Notes: generated from the sequence alone by a model not told the origin. A stretch of DNA of 64,000 nucleotides from Xanthostigma xanthostigma (GCA_963575645.1 OY754470.1:8192501-8256500), one strand, 5' to 3'; shown: positions 33,399 to 45,113, counted from the stretch's first letter. A program made the numbers and translations.

Positions 33399-33971
33399 CA
33401 GTATGTAAACACGTAAGGTGCACATAGGGAAATTAACATTGGGAAAAAATGACTGGATCAGAGTGAGCCTTGAAATCTTGTTTTTCAATTTGACAGATAA
33501 TATTCTTTTGCAAAATGAATGTGTATACTACCGAAGAAAATATTCAAATGATTACAACATAATCGGACTTTTTTTATTAATGGGACATTAAATTCCCAAA
33601 AATACTTAAATATGGTGCGAAATCAAATATCTCCGCCTATTCGTGTTGAACCTAAAGACATTGGGTCAGTGAATTACCAACTCGCATACGTCATACCAGT
33701 CAGACAATTTTTGAATGAAATGTTTCCAAACAGATGAAGTTGTTTTTTTGTTTTATTTCTGTACAAAAAAATTAAAATAATGATTTATAAGAGCTTTTTA
33801 TTATTAAAAAAGCCAAGTAAAATAAAAATATATCAAAATAAAATAGAAATCCTCAAAATTACCTCGATAACTCAATAGAAGTAACAATTAATGCAGTCAT
33901 GGCTAACTCTGATCCAAGTATTTTTTCCCAATGCTATTTTCCCTATGTGCACCTTACGCGTTTACATACTG
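33399..33971 (+). mobile_element. Tc1/mariner-type element, deleted (573 bp)
   Basis: The inverted ends are about 75 bp long: CAGTATGTAAACACGTAAGG on the left and its near-exact complement on the right (CGTTTACATACTG). Both are bordered by TA (33397-33398, 33972-33973). The interior keeps part of a transposase frame. Long ends, TA target and protein remnant agree on the superfamily. Confidence 0.85.
33576..33737 (+). pseudogene. Tc1/mariner-type transposase fragment
   Basis: The 53-residue reading begins INGTLNSQKYLNMVRNQISP and ends PVRQFLNEMFPNR, then a stop. Tc1/mariner transposases commonly have (V/I)NGTVN..RYL.ML....P, then FQQDGAPPHY carrying the second catalytic aspartate, then VR.FL.E.FPNRWIGRRG. 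Here the QQDGAPPHY stretch has decayed to KDIGSVNYQLAY, with only one aspartate nearby, and the protein ends at the FPNR position. The DNA-binding domain, first aspartate and third acidic residue are missing, so it is inactive. Confidence 0.7.
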
Positions 33972-34919
33972 TATATGTTACCAGCAAAGTCGCGAAAACA
34001 ATAAATTGATCTTCTCGGTCTATCTAAAAAAATTTTATTTTTAGATCCAAATAATTAAAAAATAATAATATTTTTGAAAGGTGCTCGTGAAATACAAAAC
34101 GTGTAGAGATCGCAGTTCGATTTTTTTACAAATTGTTGAGCCCTGCCTTTCTCCCCCTAATTACATCAATGTTATTATGTATATTTTGATTATATTTATA
34201 CAACGCCATGTTGTTTATTGTGTACAGATTTTATTTACTAAAATTTAAATAAACATTTTTTAATGGAAAAACGTTTGTTTTTCCAGTAATCTATGGCTAA
34301 ATTCTATTCAGACTTTTTTGTTGTTATGTTCCGGTCGTCCCGTTATTTTAATACAGATATTATTTTTCCCGTTTTTAAAAAGTATTTTAAAAAACGTCCC
34401 AATGTTACTATAAATACCTAACCTATAATTGTGATTGCGTGGTTGACTGCAATCATACATCTGACTACCGGTAGGGGCGGGTCGGTCGAATGCCGAGAAT
34501 TTCATCTGTCTATGGTTATTACTGAGAGAAACCGACAATTTTTGTCGTAAACGTTTGGCAATATTTCTTCGTCCTGTTCCATTTTAACCGTAATATGTAA
34601 ATTATGTCTGCTTTGTGGGGTCGTCCCACATGTCACAATTTGATAATTTTAATATGGGAGCTCGAAAAATGTTTTTTGCACACACCCCTATCAATTAGCC
34701 GCTTTTCATGTCGGTATAGTGATAGTAAAATGACACACTAGTAAATAAAGTAATAAAAAATTCGATTTTATCAATCCAACAGTAATTTACAAAAGCGACC
34801 TGTCAGTTACCGTTCAGTTCTTTAAGATAAACAGAGAGAGCTTGCGACACAAAGCAGGCGTAGTTTTTGTAAACAGCCAAAATTAAATTCAATATGGTCG
34901 CACACTCAAAATATAAATA
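33972..34919. other. Unassigned DNA
   Basis: The minus-strand frame 34308-34538 is not recognisable. No repeat end is supported. Confidence 0.35.
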
Positions 34920-35130
34920 ATAATGCGTTTAACGTCCGTTTCTCAACTTTATGTCATAATAGAGACCCCATTCGCACCATTACTATTTTAGATCTAACAC
35001 ACTTCCCGTTTTATTCTACTGCACTTCATCCCTCAATAGCAATGGGCGAAAGAAGGATTTTTTTAGGAAATTGTAGAATAAGGCAAGTTTGAGCATAGGA
35101 GTTTGGCAGGTAGTCACCAGTTGTCAAATA
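34920..35130 (-). mobile_element. SINE, 5'-truncated copy lacking the tRNA-like head
   Basis: AATGCGTTTAACGTCCGTTT, ATTCGCACCATTACTATTTT and GCATAGGAGTTTGGCAGGTA match the 3' half of 63551-63965. The match stops before the CATGGCCTTGAATAAGG part and the tRNA-like head. Confidence 0.75.
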
Positions 35131-35717
35131 TATTATTATGAAGTGAAAATCAGCTATTTTTAAGGAGGTACGTGCAAAAAAACTGTTATGGCTCGTGAGA
35201 CTTAGGAGCTCGCTGACACGTTTTTCCGTAATGTCACAACTCGTACATAAAATAATGCGTTACATTCTGGATACATAAACTGCTGTTTTAAAAAGAATAA
35301 TTGTGGACGCATCCTTAAAGTTGCACAACCTTTAGTATGCATATACGCATACGGTCAGCACCCAACAGTACACCTGTTCAATTACATGCAAACCAACACG
35401 ACGATGCTAGCGGGGCGGTATTTGCCCGCATTGATTCCGCGAAGCGCGTGCACAAACACACACACACACACACACATACACACACACCACGTAAAGGTGT
35501 GCGGCGATGGGAATTAATAGGTACAACCTATACAGTATGATGAAGTAATAACAACGAGCTTGCCGATCGTTTTATTATATATTCATAACATTACCGTCTG
35601 CCATTGAACTAAAGGTACGTTTTCTATGGAGCGGTTGACTACTAAAATGCAGCTCGGATTCCGTCACGACTTTGAAAGTTGATTCAATCTATTTTTCCTA
35701 ATCCCGAAATAATATAA
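35131..35717. other. Unassigned; includes a CA microsatellite
   Basis: A (CA)n run with one interruption lies at about 35448-35488. The frame 35337-35540 only translates it as repeated His-Thr and is not a gene. Confidence 0.5.
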
Positions 35718-36218
35718 AATCCTCAACAAATGCTAGAACTTAACACTTTGACGGACACTTAAAAATTCAGTTTTGTTCCAATTTTTTTAATTTTTTTCAT
35801 ATGTTTAAATTACTTTTAAAAGTTGTTGTTGTGACAATATTGCCTTAGTAGATATTTGTACGGTGACACAGAGCACACAGGGTATGTATTCTACACTGGA
35901 AAATAGACTGCTACACCCGTCTGGCTATAAAACGTACCGTAGTATACGACGGCTTCAGCCGTCGTGTCAAACTTTTGAAGTTTTGTTTATGACGGTCTAA
36001 GCCGGTTTGTCCGTCAAAGTGTTAAGATGTTTCACTTATAACGCACGATATTCTGGCGCATACTTTCTTATCAAACTTTCTTATCAAAGAATATATTTTG
36101 TATAGTGACAAAATATAGATATCGGTATCGATAAATAAATATCGATCTTTGATAAGAAAGTATGCGTGAGACTATCGCGCGTTAGAAGTGAAATTTCTTA
36201 GGTTCTAGCATTTGTTGA
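35718..36218. repeat. Inverted-repeat element interrupted by a piggyBac-type MITE
   Basis: The right arm, read inward, is GTCAACAAATGCTAGAACCT then AAGAAATTTCACTTCTAACG. The left arm reads CTCAACAAATGCTAGAACTT, is broken by 35740-36025, and resumes GATGTTTCACTTATAACGCA. Both arms then share CGCATACTTTCTTATCAAAG. Arms are about 90 bp excluding the insertion. Confidence 0.8.
35740..36025. mobile_element. 286-bp piggyBac-type MITE
   Basis: Perfect 18-bp inverted ends including the target: TTAACACTTTGACGGACA (35740-35757) and TGTCCGTCAAAGTGTTAA (36008-36025). TTAA is the exclusive target of piggyBac transposases. A GACGGCT / AGCCGTC hairpin is inside. The opposite arm of the host palindrome shows the pre-insertion sequence. 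Confidence 0.85.
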
Positions 36219-37639
36219 CGATTTAAGGAGATTGAAGCTTTAAACGAAGATAATGAAAAAAATCTGAAATAAAGTTTTTTAATAGATTTTTTATGACAAA
36301 ATTTTCTGTAAAAAATTCAAAATCGTTAGGAGATGTATAAAGTTAAAAATTAAAAAAAAAAACTTTTACATGTAGTCTTATGGAAAATATGTCAACCTAG
36401 CATGCAAACGGTACATTTTAATTTTTTGCAAATAACCAAATAATGTCAGCAGTTCCAAAAACTAACTATGTAAAGCATCGATGTCTTACGCATATTTTAA
36501 TATTTTTTACAATTAAATTAGGAGACTTTTAATAGCACTTTTCGATTATGGACTTTTATTCTTGACAATTTTAACAATTTTAACAGAATTTTTAAGTTTT
36601 TAATGATTTAATTTTAATTTTTATTACTTCTAATTTCTTTTTTTACTTATTTACTGCAAAAAATATGTAAAATACAGATATTTACATAAATTTATTTTTT
36701 CTAACCTAACTTTGTACAAAAAATTCAAAAGCTAGTCCATTAAGTAAAATACTGAAATAATTAATTAATATTAAAAAACAATATTTATTTATGCCTTTAT
36801 GACAATAATTTATTGGTATCATCGACTTATAACTTTTTGTAAAAATTTATTATGCCAAAGTTCCCATTTAGAATTCGACTTACTTTTGATTGGGACTGTA
36901 ACGCATCGACATCCTTAATTATTTCAGGTTTAGAAAATGGTTATGTGAAATTTGTTACCGTGGCACTGCGCATTTTATAGAATCTGTGATCGATATTAAA
37001 ATATCTAAATATTGATATATATCGAACACCCCTAGCTCACCGACACGTCGTCTCCGACCGCTAGCCTAATACTATTTTCGGCCTGAGTAGACAGTACCTA
37101 TATTGTTTATTGTTTGGAGTTGCCGCTCCATGTTGTTTTGTTGAAGTCAAGGGTCTCCATCTCATTACTATATTGAATTTTACATCAACCCTGCTATTTT
37201 TATAGCAGCTCACTGGTGATATATTCGTAACGTTCCCGCTACGTCATATTGCTGCTTAATCTCGACCGCTTCTATAACGCGGTTATCCGACCCGTTTTTA
37301 TAGCAGACACCTTTGTTATATTCGTAAAATTACGGACGAACCACATTAACCACTAAATTCAAATACCGTTTAGATGTAGAGACTAACCGTTGCGGTTTAT
37401 GCTATTTGACAGTTATTGGTTTCGGTAACTTTAGTTATGACTCGACTGCTCTCACAGCTTTTGTGCTATACCGATTATTTATATGAAATATAAAAATAAC
37501 AAGCAAATCGGTCTTAATTCAATTTGTGAAATTATTGGAATTTCCCTTCGTGGTTTAATAATGATTATATAAGCGCTTCTGTATTTTGATATAAACGATT
37601 TTTTTATATTAAATTCATATAGGTACTTCGTCTTTTTCA
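36219..37639. other. 1.4 kb unassigned AT-rich DNA
   Basis: No coding gene is supported. CTATAACGCGGTTATCCG near 37273 resembles pogo-type internal motifs but no element ends were found. Confidence 0.3.
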
Positions 37640-37800
37640 ATAAATAAAATTATCGACCAATTTTTCAGACAATATATTAACAAAAAAAATATATAATTAA
37701 TACATTAACGTTGCGATCCGGATTTGGACCTTCTTCAGAACTGATCTAAAAAATATAAAAAATAATTAATAGTTTCTTATTAGTTTTATTATAAAATTCG
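37640..37800. mobile_element. Penelope-like remnant
   Basis: AATAAATAAAATTATCGACC through GATCTAAAAAATATAAAAAA aligns closely with 17265-17390. It is a single arm, not an inverted pair. Confidence 0.55.
37710..37738 (-). ncRNA. Hammerhead-like core, one core base mutated
   Basis: Minus strand: CTGAAGA, extra A, stem GGTCC / GGATC (one G-U pair), then GCAAC where GAAAC is expected. The A-to-C change at a conserved core adenine should abolish cleavage, while the stem still pairs. Confidence 0.4.
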
Positions 37801-37888
37801 TTCAAAGTTAAAAAATAATAACATACAATTTTTATTAAGTAATCATGGAATTAATTGTGAGTAGGTATAGGTACCTAAAAAGAAAGAA

Positions 37889-38147
37889 AAAAAAAATTGG
37901 TTGTCTGTAAAGTCGGTTTACGGACGATAGTTTTACGTGATAACGTCATAAAGAAACATTGATGAACTCTCTGACGTCACGCGAGAAGAGAGAGAAATGC
38001 GTACAAGCCGACGCTTGGTCCGATCGTGCCTCTCTATCGCTTATACCGCGCTCTCGCTTGCACGCTCAGGCTCAGGCGGAACGTGACACATTTTCGTGCA
38101 TGCAGCCGGTGTTTCATCAATTTATAAGACGTTATCACGTCAAAAAA
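37889..38147 (+). mobile_element. Repeat family E, copy 3 (short form)
   Basis: Both ends are present: AAAATTGGTTGTCTGTAAAG and ACGTTATCACGTCAAAAAA. The interior has ACGTCACGCGAGAAGAGAGA, CTCTCTATCGCTTATACCGC and GCTCAGGCGGAACGTGACAC, and is about 350 bp shorter than copy 2. The 90-codon frame 37959-38231 is not a gene. Confidence 0.75.
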
Positions 38148-39035
38148 ATTTTAAAAACAAAATATTATCTCAAAATCATGTTACCTTATATATATACATA
38201 TATATTACTTAAATTTTTCGTATCTAATTGAGCATTGAAGGAATTTTTATTTGATTTTACATGTTACATTTCCGAAATATTTTCGTCTTTTTGTATTTAT
38301 TAACAAACTTGTTTTTCCTCCTCAATAAATCCAACTCAACTCGATAAGTTTCGTTTCTTAAATATAGGTAGTCAGAATTTTGTACTGAAATTATTCGAGA
38401 AAGTAAATCTAAAATAGGTTCAAACCTTTTCATAACAAAAATTGCTAAACTTTATGAAGTGGACATTGAATACTATTTTTTGCACCATCCTCTATAAAAT
38501 AGCTGCTTTTCATGTATGTGTAGCGCCCCCCTTGTCATCTCTCTACGCCCCTCTAGGGAGGCGCGCCCCACTGGTTAGGAAATCCTGGTATGGAGTCATT
38601 TGTCAATCCAGATTTTTTGTCAACGCATTGCGTAACCCAGCTTAAAAAAATGTATATAATGGATTTAAAGATACAGTTCAATGAAATAAATTCTTAAACA
38701 ATTCCATAAAGAGAAACCGCAACAGTGAAACGCACCCAACCGCGGCGATTGACCGCTACATTGAAGCCGTACCTTTTATCACATTACACCTGCTACGCCG
38801 ACCTACGCACTCACGTTGTTTCGTAGTAGCTATGAGACAAACTGTAGCTAGACTGTGGATAACATATACCTACCCAATTTTACAGACTCGTATATACGCA
38901 ATGTCACCTAGAAATGGGAAAAACGGATCTTTTTATCTGAATCACGATAGGATCCAATTCTCTGAATCGGCTCAAAAAAATCTGAGTTGAGGTCTTAAGA
39001 TTTCAAATCTTGTGAAAGTGTAAATTTATTTTTTA
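38148..39035. other. Unassigned; possible hAT-like ends
   Basis: TAGGGAGGCGCGCCCCAC near 38552 and TAGAAATGGGAAAAACGG near 38909 look like isolated hAT-type termini without partners. Confidence 0.3.
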
Positions 39036-39323
39036 CTAGTGGCCCGGTTCGGCTTTGCCCGAATTTGTAGATTGCCACCGTTTTTTCGTTGACTTACGTT
39101 GCCAAATTGGGTTCCACGAAAAGCGCTTTTATTTTAACGCGATGATATATAGCTTATGTCCATTCTGAAGGTCCGTTCTAATAAATAAAATAATAATAAT
39201 AAATAATAAAATAAATTAAATAAATAAATAATAATTTGGTGAAAGAATATTTGAAATCGGATGAGTAGTTTTGGAGATTACCTACTACATCCAAACTTCA
39301 CCTCTTTATAATATTAGTATAGA
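39036..39323 (-). mobile_element. Helitron, second subfamily, full length (288 bp)
   Basis: On the minus strand it starts TCTATACTAATATTATAAAG and ends with the hairpin CGGGCAAAGCCGAACCGGG followed by CCACTAG, between A and T as Helitrons insert. The start shares the first 12 bases with the main family, but the body and hairpin differ. Confidence 0.8.
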
Positions 39324-39750
39324 TATAGGTTACTATTTATAATAAATGAAGAACAAAAATCAAATTGTTATTTGCGTCCATGTTATATAGAACAATTCTA
39401 GAATTAGCTGGAATGTGGACGAAATGTTAAAATATTAAGAATCTTTTGAGACATTCTGTAAAAGTGCGAATGTGTACAAACATGTACCCCATTGTCGTAT
39501 AGGATATTTATAGAACAAGATTATATAAAAGCGGTTTCCTTCATTTTGACCTATTGTAGCGTTTTCGGTCTATTCATTTCTCCATATTGTTCCTCATACT
39601 TTGAGCTATTTCGTCATCATTATGGCTTCATTGTTTAGTTTTAGGCCATTAGACAGAATGTTCAGGCTTTATTAGGATAGAGTCTCCGAGTACATTAAGA
39701 TACACATTTATAAATTATTAATATGGAGATTAATTATCCTTACTGTAACC
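39324..39750. other. AT-rich DNA, nothing recognised
   Basis: No supported gene or repeat end. Confidence 0.4.
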
Positions 39751-40128
39751 GAGCGGTGTAGCGTAGCGGTGAGAGCACTAGACTGGCATTCGGGAGGTAC
39801 TGGGTTCGATTCCCGGCGGGCGCAGATGTGTTTGGAACTTTTTCCTACAGCCTCTTGCCGAGAGACGGCAATTCCTGTACCGGCCATCTTTTCCTCAATA
39901 ATTTCAGGTAAATATCGAGAATGGTTCCTTATTCAAGGCCATGGTCGATTACCTGCCAAACTACTAGCTCAAAAGTTGCCTATCTTATCCTGATTTCCTA
40001 AAAATTCCTTCATTAAGTTGAAGTTTAAAAATGTAGAAAATAACGGGAAGTGTGCTAGATGGGAAAAAATAGTAATGGTGCGAATGGCGTCTGTTATGAC
40101 ACAAAGTCGAGAAACGGACCTGAAACGC
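39751..40128 (+). mobile_element. tRNA-derived SINE, well-preserved copy
   Basis: The head has a good A box (TAGCGGTGAGAGCACTAGAC) and a perfect B box (GGGTTCGATTCCCGG), followed by GGCGGGCGCAGATGTG. The body (CGGCAATTCCTGTACCGGCC, GAATGGCGTCTGTTATGACA) and the 3' tail (GAGAAACGGAC...CGCAGTATTATCATT) follow. An internal RNA polymerase III promoter is thus visible. The anticodon region is degenerate, so the parent tRNA is not named. Confidence 0.9.
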
Positions 40129-40659
40129 AGTATTATCATTAATTATCAGTATGTCATGAAATTTTTTTAATAATTACTGAAATCATAAAAACTATAGAGA
40201 ATTTAGTTTTCCGTTATGACCATAAAAAAATTGAAATTGACAAGGGTCGCTTATGATGTCTGCTGTCGAACGTCTTTTACAATACCTGTTAATTTGACAA
40301 AACAAAAAAAACGTGTCAATTTTTCGTACTAAATCCAAAAATAGTTTTTTGAAAAATTTGTAGTTGCATCGAAAAATATAATACTTTTTAGAAGTAGCAA
40401 TCACTTATTTACGATGGTCTTTGCAGATAACTAATACAGCAAATTTATAAAGTAAACCTGTAATTCCGTTTAATAATAATTAATTCATAGTCATTTGTTT
40501 TCATCTGTACCTGGATCAGAAACATTTGCATATGTAGGCGTTTAGGTATAATTTGTGCAGGATATTCTAGACAATACAAACAACCGATCCCTATAATAAC
40601 ATTCTCAAGTCTCAAATAAATCAGTCTTAAAAAAAAGCAAAATATACTTTGTTCATTAC
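40129..40659. other. AT-rich DNA, nothing recognised
   Basis: Minus-strand frames at 40192-40404 and 40445-40696 have no recognisable features. Confidence 0.35.
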
Positions 40660-41274
40660 CGAAGTACGTGACGCAGTCTTTGTTGTTATATGTCAAATGT
40701 CAATATTATTATTTATTGGTTGGAAAGGCCCCGTCGTCCAATTTGCTGCAATTTTTTCGACTAGATCTAATTACTAAAACTTTGAAATTTCACACAAATG
40801 TATATAAGTCTGGTGACAATGCATATAGCCAATATGGTGGATGCCCTAAGATGACGGAATACATTTTTCTTCACAACCATCTTGAATAAAATAATCAAAT
40901 AATTTTTACAAATTATAATTTCATAATAGTTAAAATTTTGAAAGACTAAAAACAAGAAAAATAAAATACTAATAAAAAGAAAGTTTTTATTGAAATGTAC
41001 CAAAATATAATTATTTTAATAATTTAGGGTAATAATTATAAAAAAGTTGGTTGTAACTAATAAACGATCATAGAGTTTATATTTATGAACCTAAATTATT
41101 AAAGTGATTTTTTCCTTTCTATGTTTCAATATTTTCAACTGTAATTTTTTTCTTACATTAAGTTAATTAAATTATATTATTAAGCTCAAAGTGTCGTTAA
41201 AAATATACACCAATTTTCAAACATAACGCCGGGGTATATTTTGTAAAATTTCGCGCCTTATAATTCTTGAATTA
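40660..41274 (+). repeat. Fragment of the large-transposon family
   Basis: From about 40955 (AAATAAAATACTAATAAAAA, GAAATGTACCAAAATATAAT) to CGCCGGGGTATATTTTGTAA and GCGCCTTATAATTCTTGAAT it follows 55560-55870 closely. Upstream, CCCGTCGTCCAATTTGCTGC resembles CCCGTCGACCAATTGGCTGG at 27814, so the two repeat families share a module. Confidence 0.65.
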
Positions 41275-41854
41275 CTCGTGTCTTCAGACAATATTTTATT
41301 AAGTAATAAATTTCTTTTAATATAATAAATATTTAATTGAAAACACTGTAGAAAAATTGTTTTTATATAGGTACCTATAGTTGTAACAGTTTTCAAATGA
41401 GCTATTAATTAGATTTATTTAATTTTAATTAGTCGTAATAAAATTTTAAAAAATTGAAATGTAAGCCTTAGAAGAAATCAATGTAGAAAATAAAAAAAAA
41501 TAAAAATATATTCGCCGACGTGGAGTTTGAACCCAAGACCCTAGCATTAAGAGTCTTACGCTCTACCGACTGAGCTATCCAGGCTTGTGAACGGACGCGC
41601 TAATATTGCAATGTTTAGTTAAGTCATTTCACCTGATAATATATGTCGAGCGGACTAATTTTGAGATACATCTTGCAACATTTTTCATTGATGTTCGGCT
41701 CCAATTGGTCGTAGCGTGATTTTATGTAGCCTATAGCCTTCCTCGATAAATGAGCTATCCAACAAAAAAAAAATTTCAATTCGAACCAGTGGTTTCTGAG
41801 ATTAGTGCGTTCAACCAAACAAACAAACTCTTCAGCTTTATATATTAGTATAGA
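41275..41854 (-). mobile_element. Helitron with internal tRNA-Lys-like segment, 3' end missing
   Basis: It ends at 41854 with the complement of TCTATACTAATATATAAAGC next to T, and carries a full tRNA-like segment at 41513-41584. The following AT-rich part (GTAGAAAATAAAAAAAAATA, AATTTTAATTAGTCGTAATA) matches 3540-3780. The CTAG hairpin end is absent; the sequence passes straight into the large-transposon fragment. Confidence 0.75.
41513..41584 (-). pseudogene. tRNA-Lys-like pseudogene (CTT)
   Basis: On the minus strand: GATAGCTCAGTCGGTAGAGC (D arm, intact A box), AAGACTCTTAATGCTA (anticodon CTT, lysine), TTGGGTTCAAACTCCAC (T arm, weakened B box). Anticodon and acceptor stems contain mismatches (TAAGA against TGCTA). 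It is embedded in a Helitron, so it is a captured and decayed tRNA gene rather than a working one. Confidence 0.65.
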
Positions 41855-42312
41855 TCTAACATATAATCTTTGTCATCATCAAATAACAGATGAGAGTATT
41901 AAATTTCTAATACCGGATCTCGCACCATCACTGTAGGTATTTAACGAGCGAATGGACTGTTTCAAGTCAAAAATAACTGTCATTCGAAAATTCTAGATTC
42001 GGAACCTTAATATCCCGGGCAAATTATACATAGTTAGTTCCAAGCGTAAGTACGTGATAGGTGTAAATGAACGCGTGTTTGCTTGCCTATATAAAATATT
42101 TACCTCCATCGATAATCACGTCACCATAAATTTATCATCATGCTATTTGCATACTACAACCTTACTGTGTATACACACAATATACGTAATATTATCATAC
42201 CTGCAGGAATTCCTTCCGCACGAAATATTACCGTTATAATTAGTTTTTACCCACTTTTTGCGAATGTGACTTTTTTTTAAATGTACTAATTTTGGTTATA
42301 TAACATTAAAAA
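41855..42312. other. AT-rich DNA, nothing recognised
   Basis: No supported gene or repeat end. Confidence 0.4.
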
Positions 42313-42897
42313 TAGTGATGTGTCCACATGACTCTTTATTGGGAGCTGGCTCCGTGCGCTCCGCTCATTAAAAAGAATCGCTCAGAGCGAATCGTTCAAA
42401 GGAGCGACACTAGACGACAGTACGCACTACACAAGAGTGCAGACTGCAGAGGTGTGAACTGCCATCATACATGCTCAGGAGTCATGAAGCACTGCACAAT
42501 GCACACACTCCACCCTGAGCTCATTTTAATATGATTCTGATCTTATATTATTCGCATTTCGGATAAACTATAAAGAATAATAAAAGCGTAACAATAATAA
42601 TTTTTATTGTTACAATATTATATCTTTGTCAACGACGTCAATGTGAATGGTTTAAGTCACTCTAAACAGTGTGTAACATTAAACAACTCAGCAAAGATAA
42701 CTCCGTATGTGCAAAGTTCACTAGTATCTCTGTGGCCTGTGTTGTGTGCGCTCTGTAAATGTGCAACAGTATAAAATAGCTCAACACAGAGCAATGGCGC
42801 TTGGAGTGAGTCATTCACAAAAAAAAGAGCGACTCGTTCCGGTCCGAGAAAAGAGTCGTTCATTATGAACGACTCGCTCAGGAGTGACACATCACTA
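42313..42897 (+). mobile_element. Non-autonomous hAT element, copy 4 (full length)
   Basis: The ends TAGTGATGTGTCC and GACACATCACTA are flanked by ATTAAAAA (42305-42312) and ATTGAAAA (42898-42905), seven of eight matching. It aligns end to end with 4502-5116 with a few small deletions. The 68- and 85-codon frames inside are not genes. Confidence 0.85.
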
Positions 42898-43817
42898 ATT
42901 GAAAAATGAAACAAATACTAACCAAAACACGAACGTTTAAAAACAAATTTAATTAATTATTTAGTTTTAAACTGGTTGTGATAATGGAGTAGTCCCGCAT
43001 TTCAAAAATTTTTAGTTTACTTTATTCCTCATTCGTAAAAAAATCTAATCTAAGGGTTGAGGGTGGCATCGAGTAAAAAAATGTGTCAGACAAATGTTAC
43101 ATATTTTTTCTCGAAAAATCATATGTTGTAATAAAAAATAGGCGTTCCTATTAAAAATGTCAAAATCACTCTCATCCCTGCGCAGGAGATGGGTATCAGG
43201 GCTTGTGTTTATCTCCAAACGATGTCCTCCTTCAAACTAAACAACTTTTGTTTGAAACTTTTTTTCCGAAAATGTTGGCCTGTCTCAATTATTTCCCATA
43301 TAGATTAAAATGGATCATCCGGTATATAAAGGAAATATTTTTCAAACGTGAATCACAAAAGTAAAATGCTTTTTGAAACTGCGTATAATGCATCAATTCT
43401 TTTGAGCTATTTCACAAGTATTTAAAATCGTATACCGAGTCTGTTTTGTTAGCCTGTTTGTTTTTTTGTTTTTTGTGGATTTAAATGTATTTTGTCTTCC
43501 TATGGCATTATATCATACGTTTTGTCTTCAAATGACAGCGTTACACGAAAATCTGCTTTTGCTAAACTCCATCACGCCCTTTCATCAAAACAAGCCCAGA
43601 AGGGAATTCGAGTTATAAACATACATGATACGGATATACCGTATGTTTTTATTTTAAACGGTTTTATTTAGCTTGATCGCGTATGTTTGTTCATTACCGA
43701 TATCTATCTTTGTTTCAAATCTAGCGACAGCGTTTTCAACTACTTCCTGTTATCCGATTGAGTTGAAATTTTGTATACGTATGGAGTTCCGATGACAATA
43801 CATAATTATTATAATAA
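42898..43817. other. Unassigned DNA
   Basis: TTAAAATGGATCATCCGGTA near 43306 has the look of transposon sequence but I cannot place it. No gene is supported. Confidence 0.3.
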
Positions 43818-44112
43818 CTAACTGACCGGTCCGGGTTTCGTCCGGATGAAAATTGCACTGAAAGCACACTATAAAATAAATTAAGTTAACGCTTTTATTG
43901 TACAATCGATAATGTACTAAAAACTAAAAAAATAAATTTGAATAAATAAAAATAAAATAGTTAAAAACACTTTTAATTTAAACGCTTTTATTGTACAATC
44001 GATAATGTACTAAAAACTAAAAAATAAATTTGAATAAATAAACATGAAATAGGTAAAAAAACTTTTTAAGTTAAACGGTTTTGTTGTACAATCGATGAAG
44101 TACTAAAAACTG
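43818..44112 (-). mobile_element. Helitron-like 3' end with 93-bp tandem repeats
   Basis: Read on the minus strand it ends CATCCGGACGAAACCCGGAC, CGGTCAG and TTAG: a GC hairpin followed by a mutated CTAG. Next to it a 93-bp unit containing TTGTACAATCGAT repeats about 2.6 times (TTGTACAATC at 43898, 43991 and 44084). AT-rich tandem units beside a Helitron-type hairpin are seen in other insect Helitrons. Confidence 0.55.
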
Positions 44113-44340
44113 GAAAATAATTATGAGTCACCATAGGGGGCTTTGATTAAACTAAAATAAAATCGTGGGGCACATTTAGTACAACAATTTCATGGTTTGA
44201 GATTGGATATCATAATATATAGCTATGGACTGTCTTCTTCGACCATAATGTAACTATAATGTAACTATAAATGCCCCCCACAATTTTATTTCAGTTTAAT
44301 CAAAGCTCCTACGGTGACTCATAATTATTTTCTAGTTTTT
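44105..44340. repeat. Inverted repeat, about 80-bp arms
   Basis: AAAATAATTATGAGTCACCA with GGGGCTTTGATTAAACTAAA on the left is mirrored by AGTTTAATCAAAGCTCCTAC and GTGACTCATAATTATTTTCT on the right. The loop is about 75 nt and includes GTAACTATAATGTAACTATA. It directly follows the tandem repeats and may be part of the same element. Confidence 0.8.
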
Positions 44341-45113
44341 AAAAAGCTTTTTAAACTATTTTTTACAAACTTTCGCTCATTCAAATCTCAAATTCACTTG
44401 TGAGAGTCAAATCTTGGTAGTCAATTTTGACCTGTAGTATGTAGAGATTTAAAAGAAAATAGGAAAATAACAAAGTATAATTATTTACGACATACAAAAT
44501 GTCAAAGTTAGTACAAATTTTTGAACACGTTTTCGAAAAAACCTAATTCGACTACTAACGGACTGTTAGTAAATCGATATTATTTTGAGTTTATCGTACA
44601 CTCTTTATAAACATATAATCTGTCATTCCTTTCAGAACTGTCGCCATACCAACTGAAATCTGTAAAACTGTTCACGTTTCAGTAGCACACGCTTTTTATT
44701 ATTAAGCTATCTTTCATGCGTGATTCAGTCCAAAACGTACAACATATCACGATCCATACATCACTAATACTCAGATTAGACCGTTTGTTTGTGTACATAG
44801 CATTTTTTGTTAAGGCTGATTACCAAAATACAGTTAACATTGGGGAAGATTTGGGAGTGGCTTCGTCTGCACAAAAAATTCACAGATTTCGCAATGCTTG
44901 CAACCAGCGGAGACATTGGGAATGATTGAATCATATATAAAACATAATTTTATTATTATTCTCAACGACTAATTATATTTGAAATGGCATCCGATTTTGA
45001 ACAAATGCAATCTTTTTATTTTAAGACAGAACATACGCAATCTTTAAATGTCCATAACATACCGTGTAAAAGAAAAGGATAGCCGATCCACGAGCCCGAT
45101 GTATTATAGACGG
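44341..45113. other. Mostly unassigned; fragment of the 0.7-kb repeat block
   Basis: GAAATGGCATCCGATTTTGA with AAGACAGAACATACGCAATC (about 44980-45060) matches 10540-10640 in the large transposon. The frame 44716-44925 has no recognisable content. Confidence 0.45.

Noticed and set aside
35337-35540. Frame with a repeated His-Thr stretch, possible metal-binding protein
   Set aside because: The stretch is a CA microsatellite read in one frame.
39751-39830. Functional tRNA gene
   Set aside because: A and B boxes are good, but the acceptor and anticodon stems do not close and the downstream body is shared with other SINE copies.
41513-41584. Functional tRNA-Lys gene
   Set aside because: Anticodon and acceptor stems have mismatches and the sequence is inside a Helitron, with sister copies carrying other anticodons.
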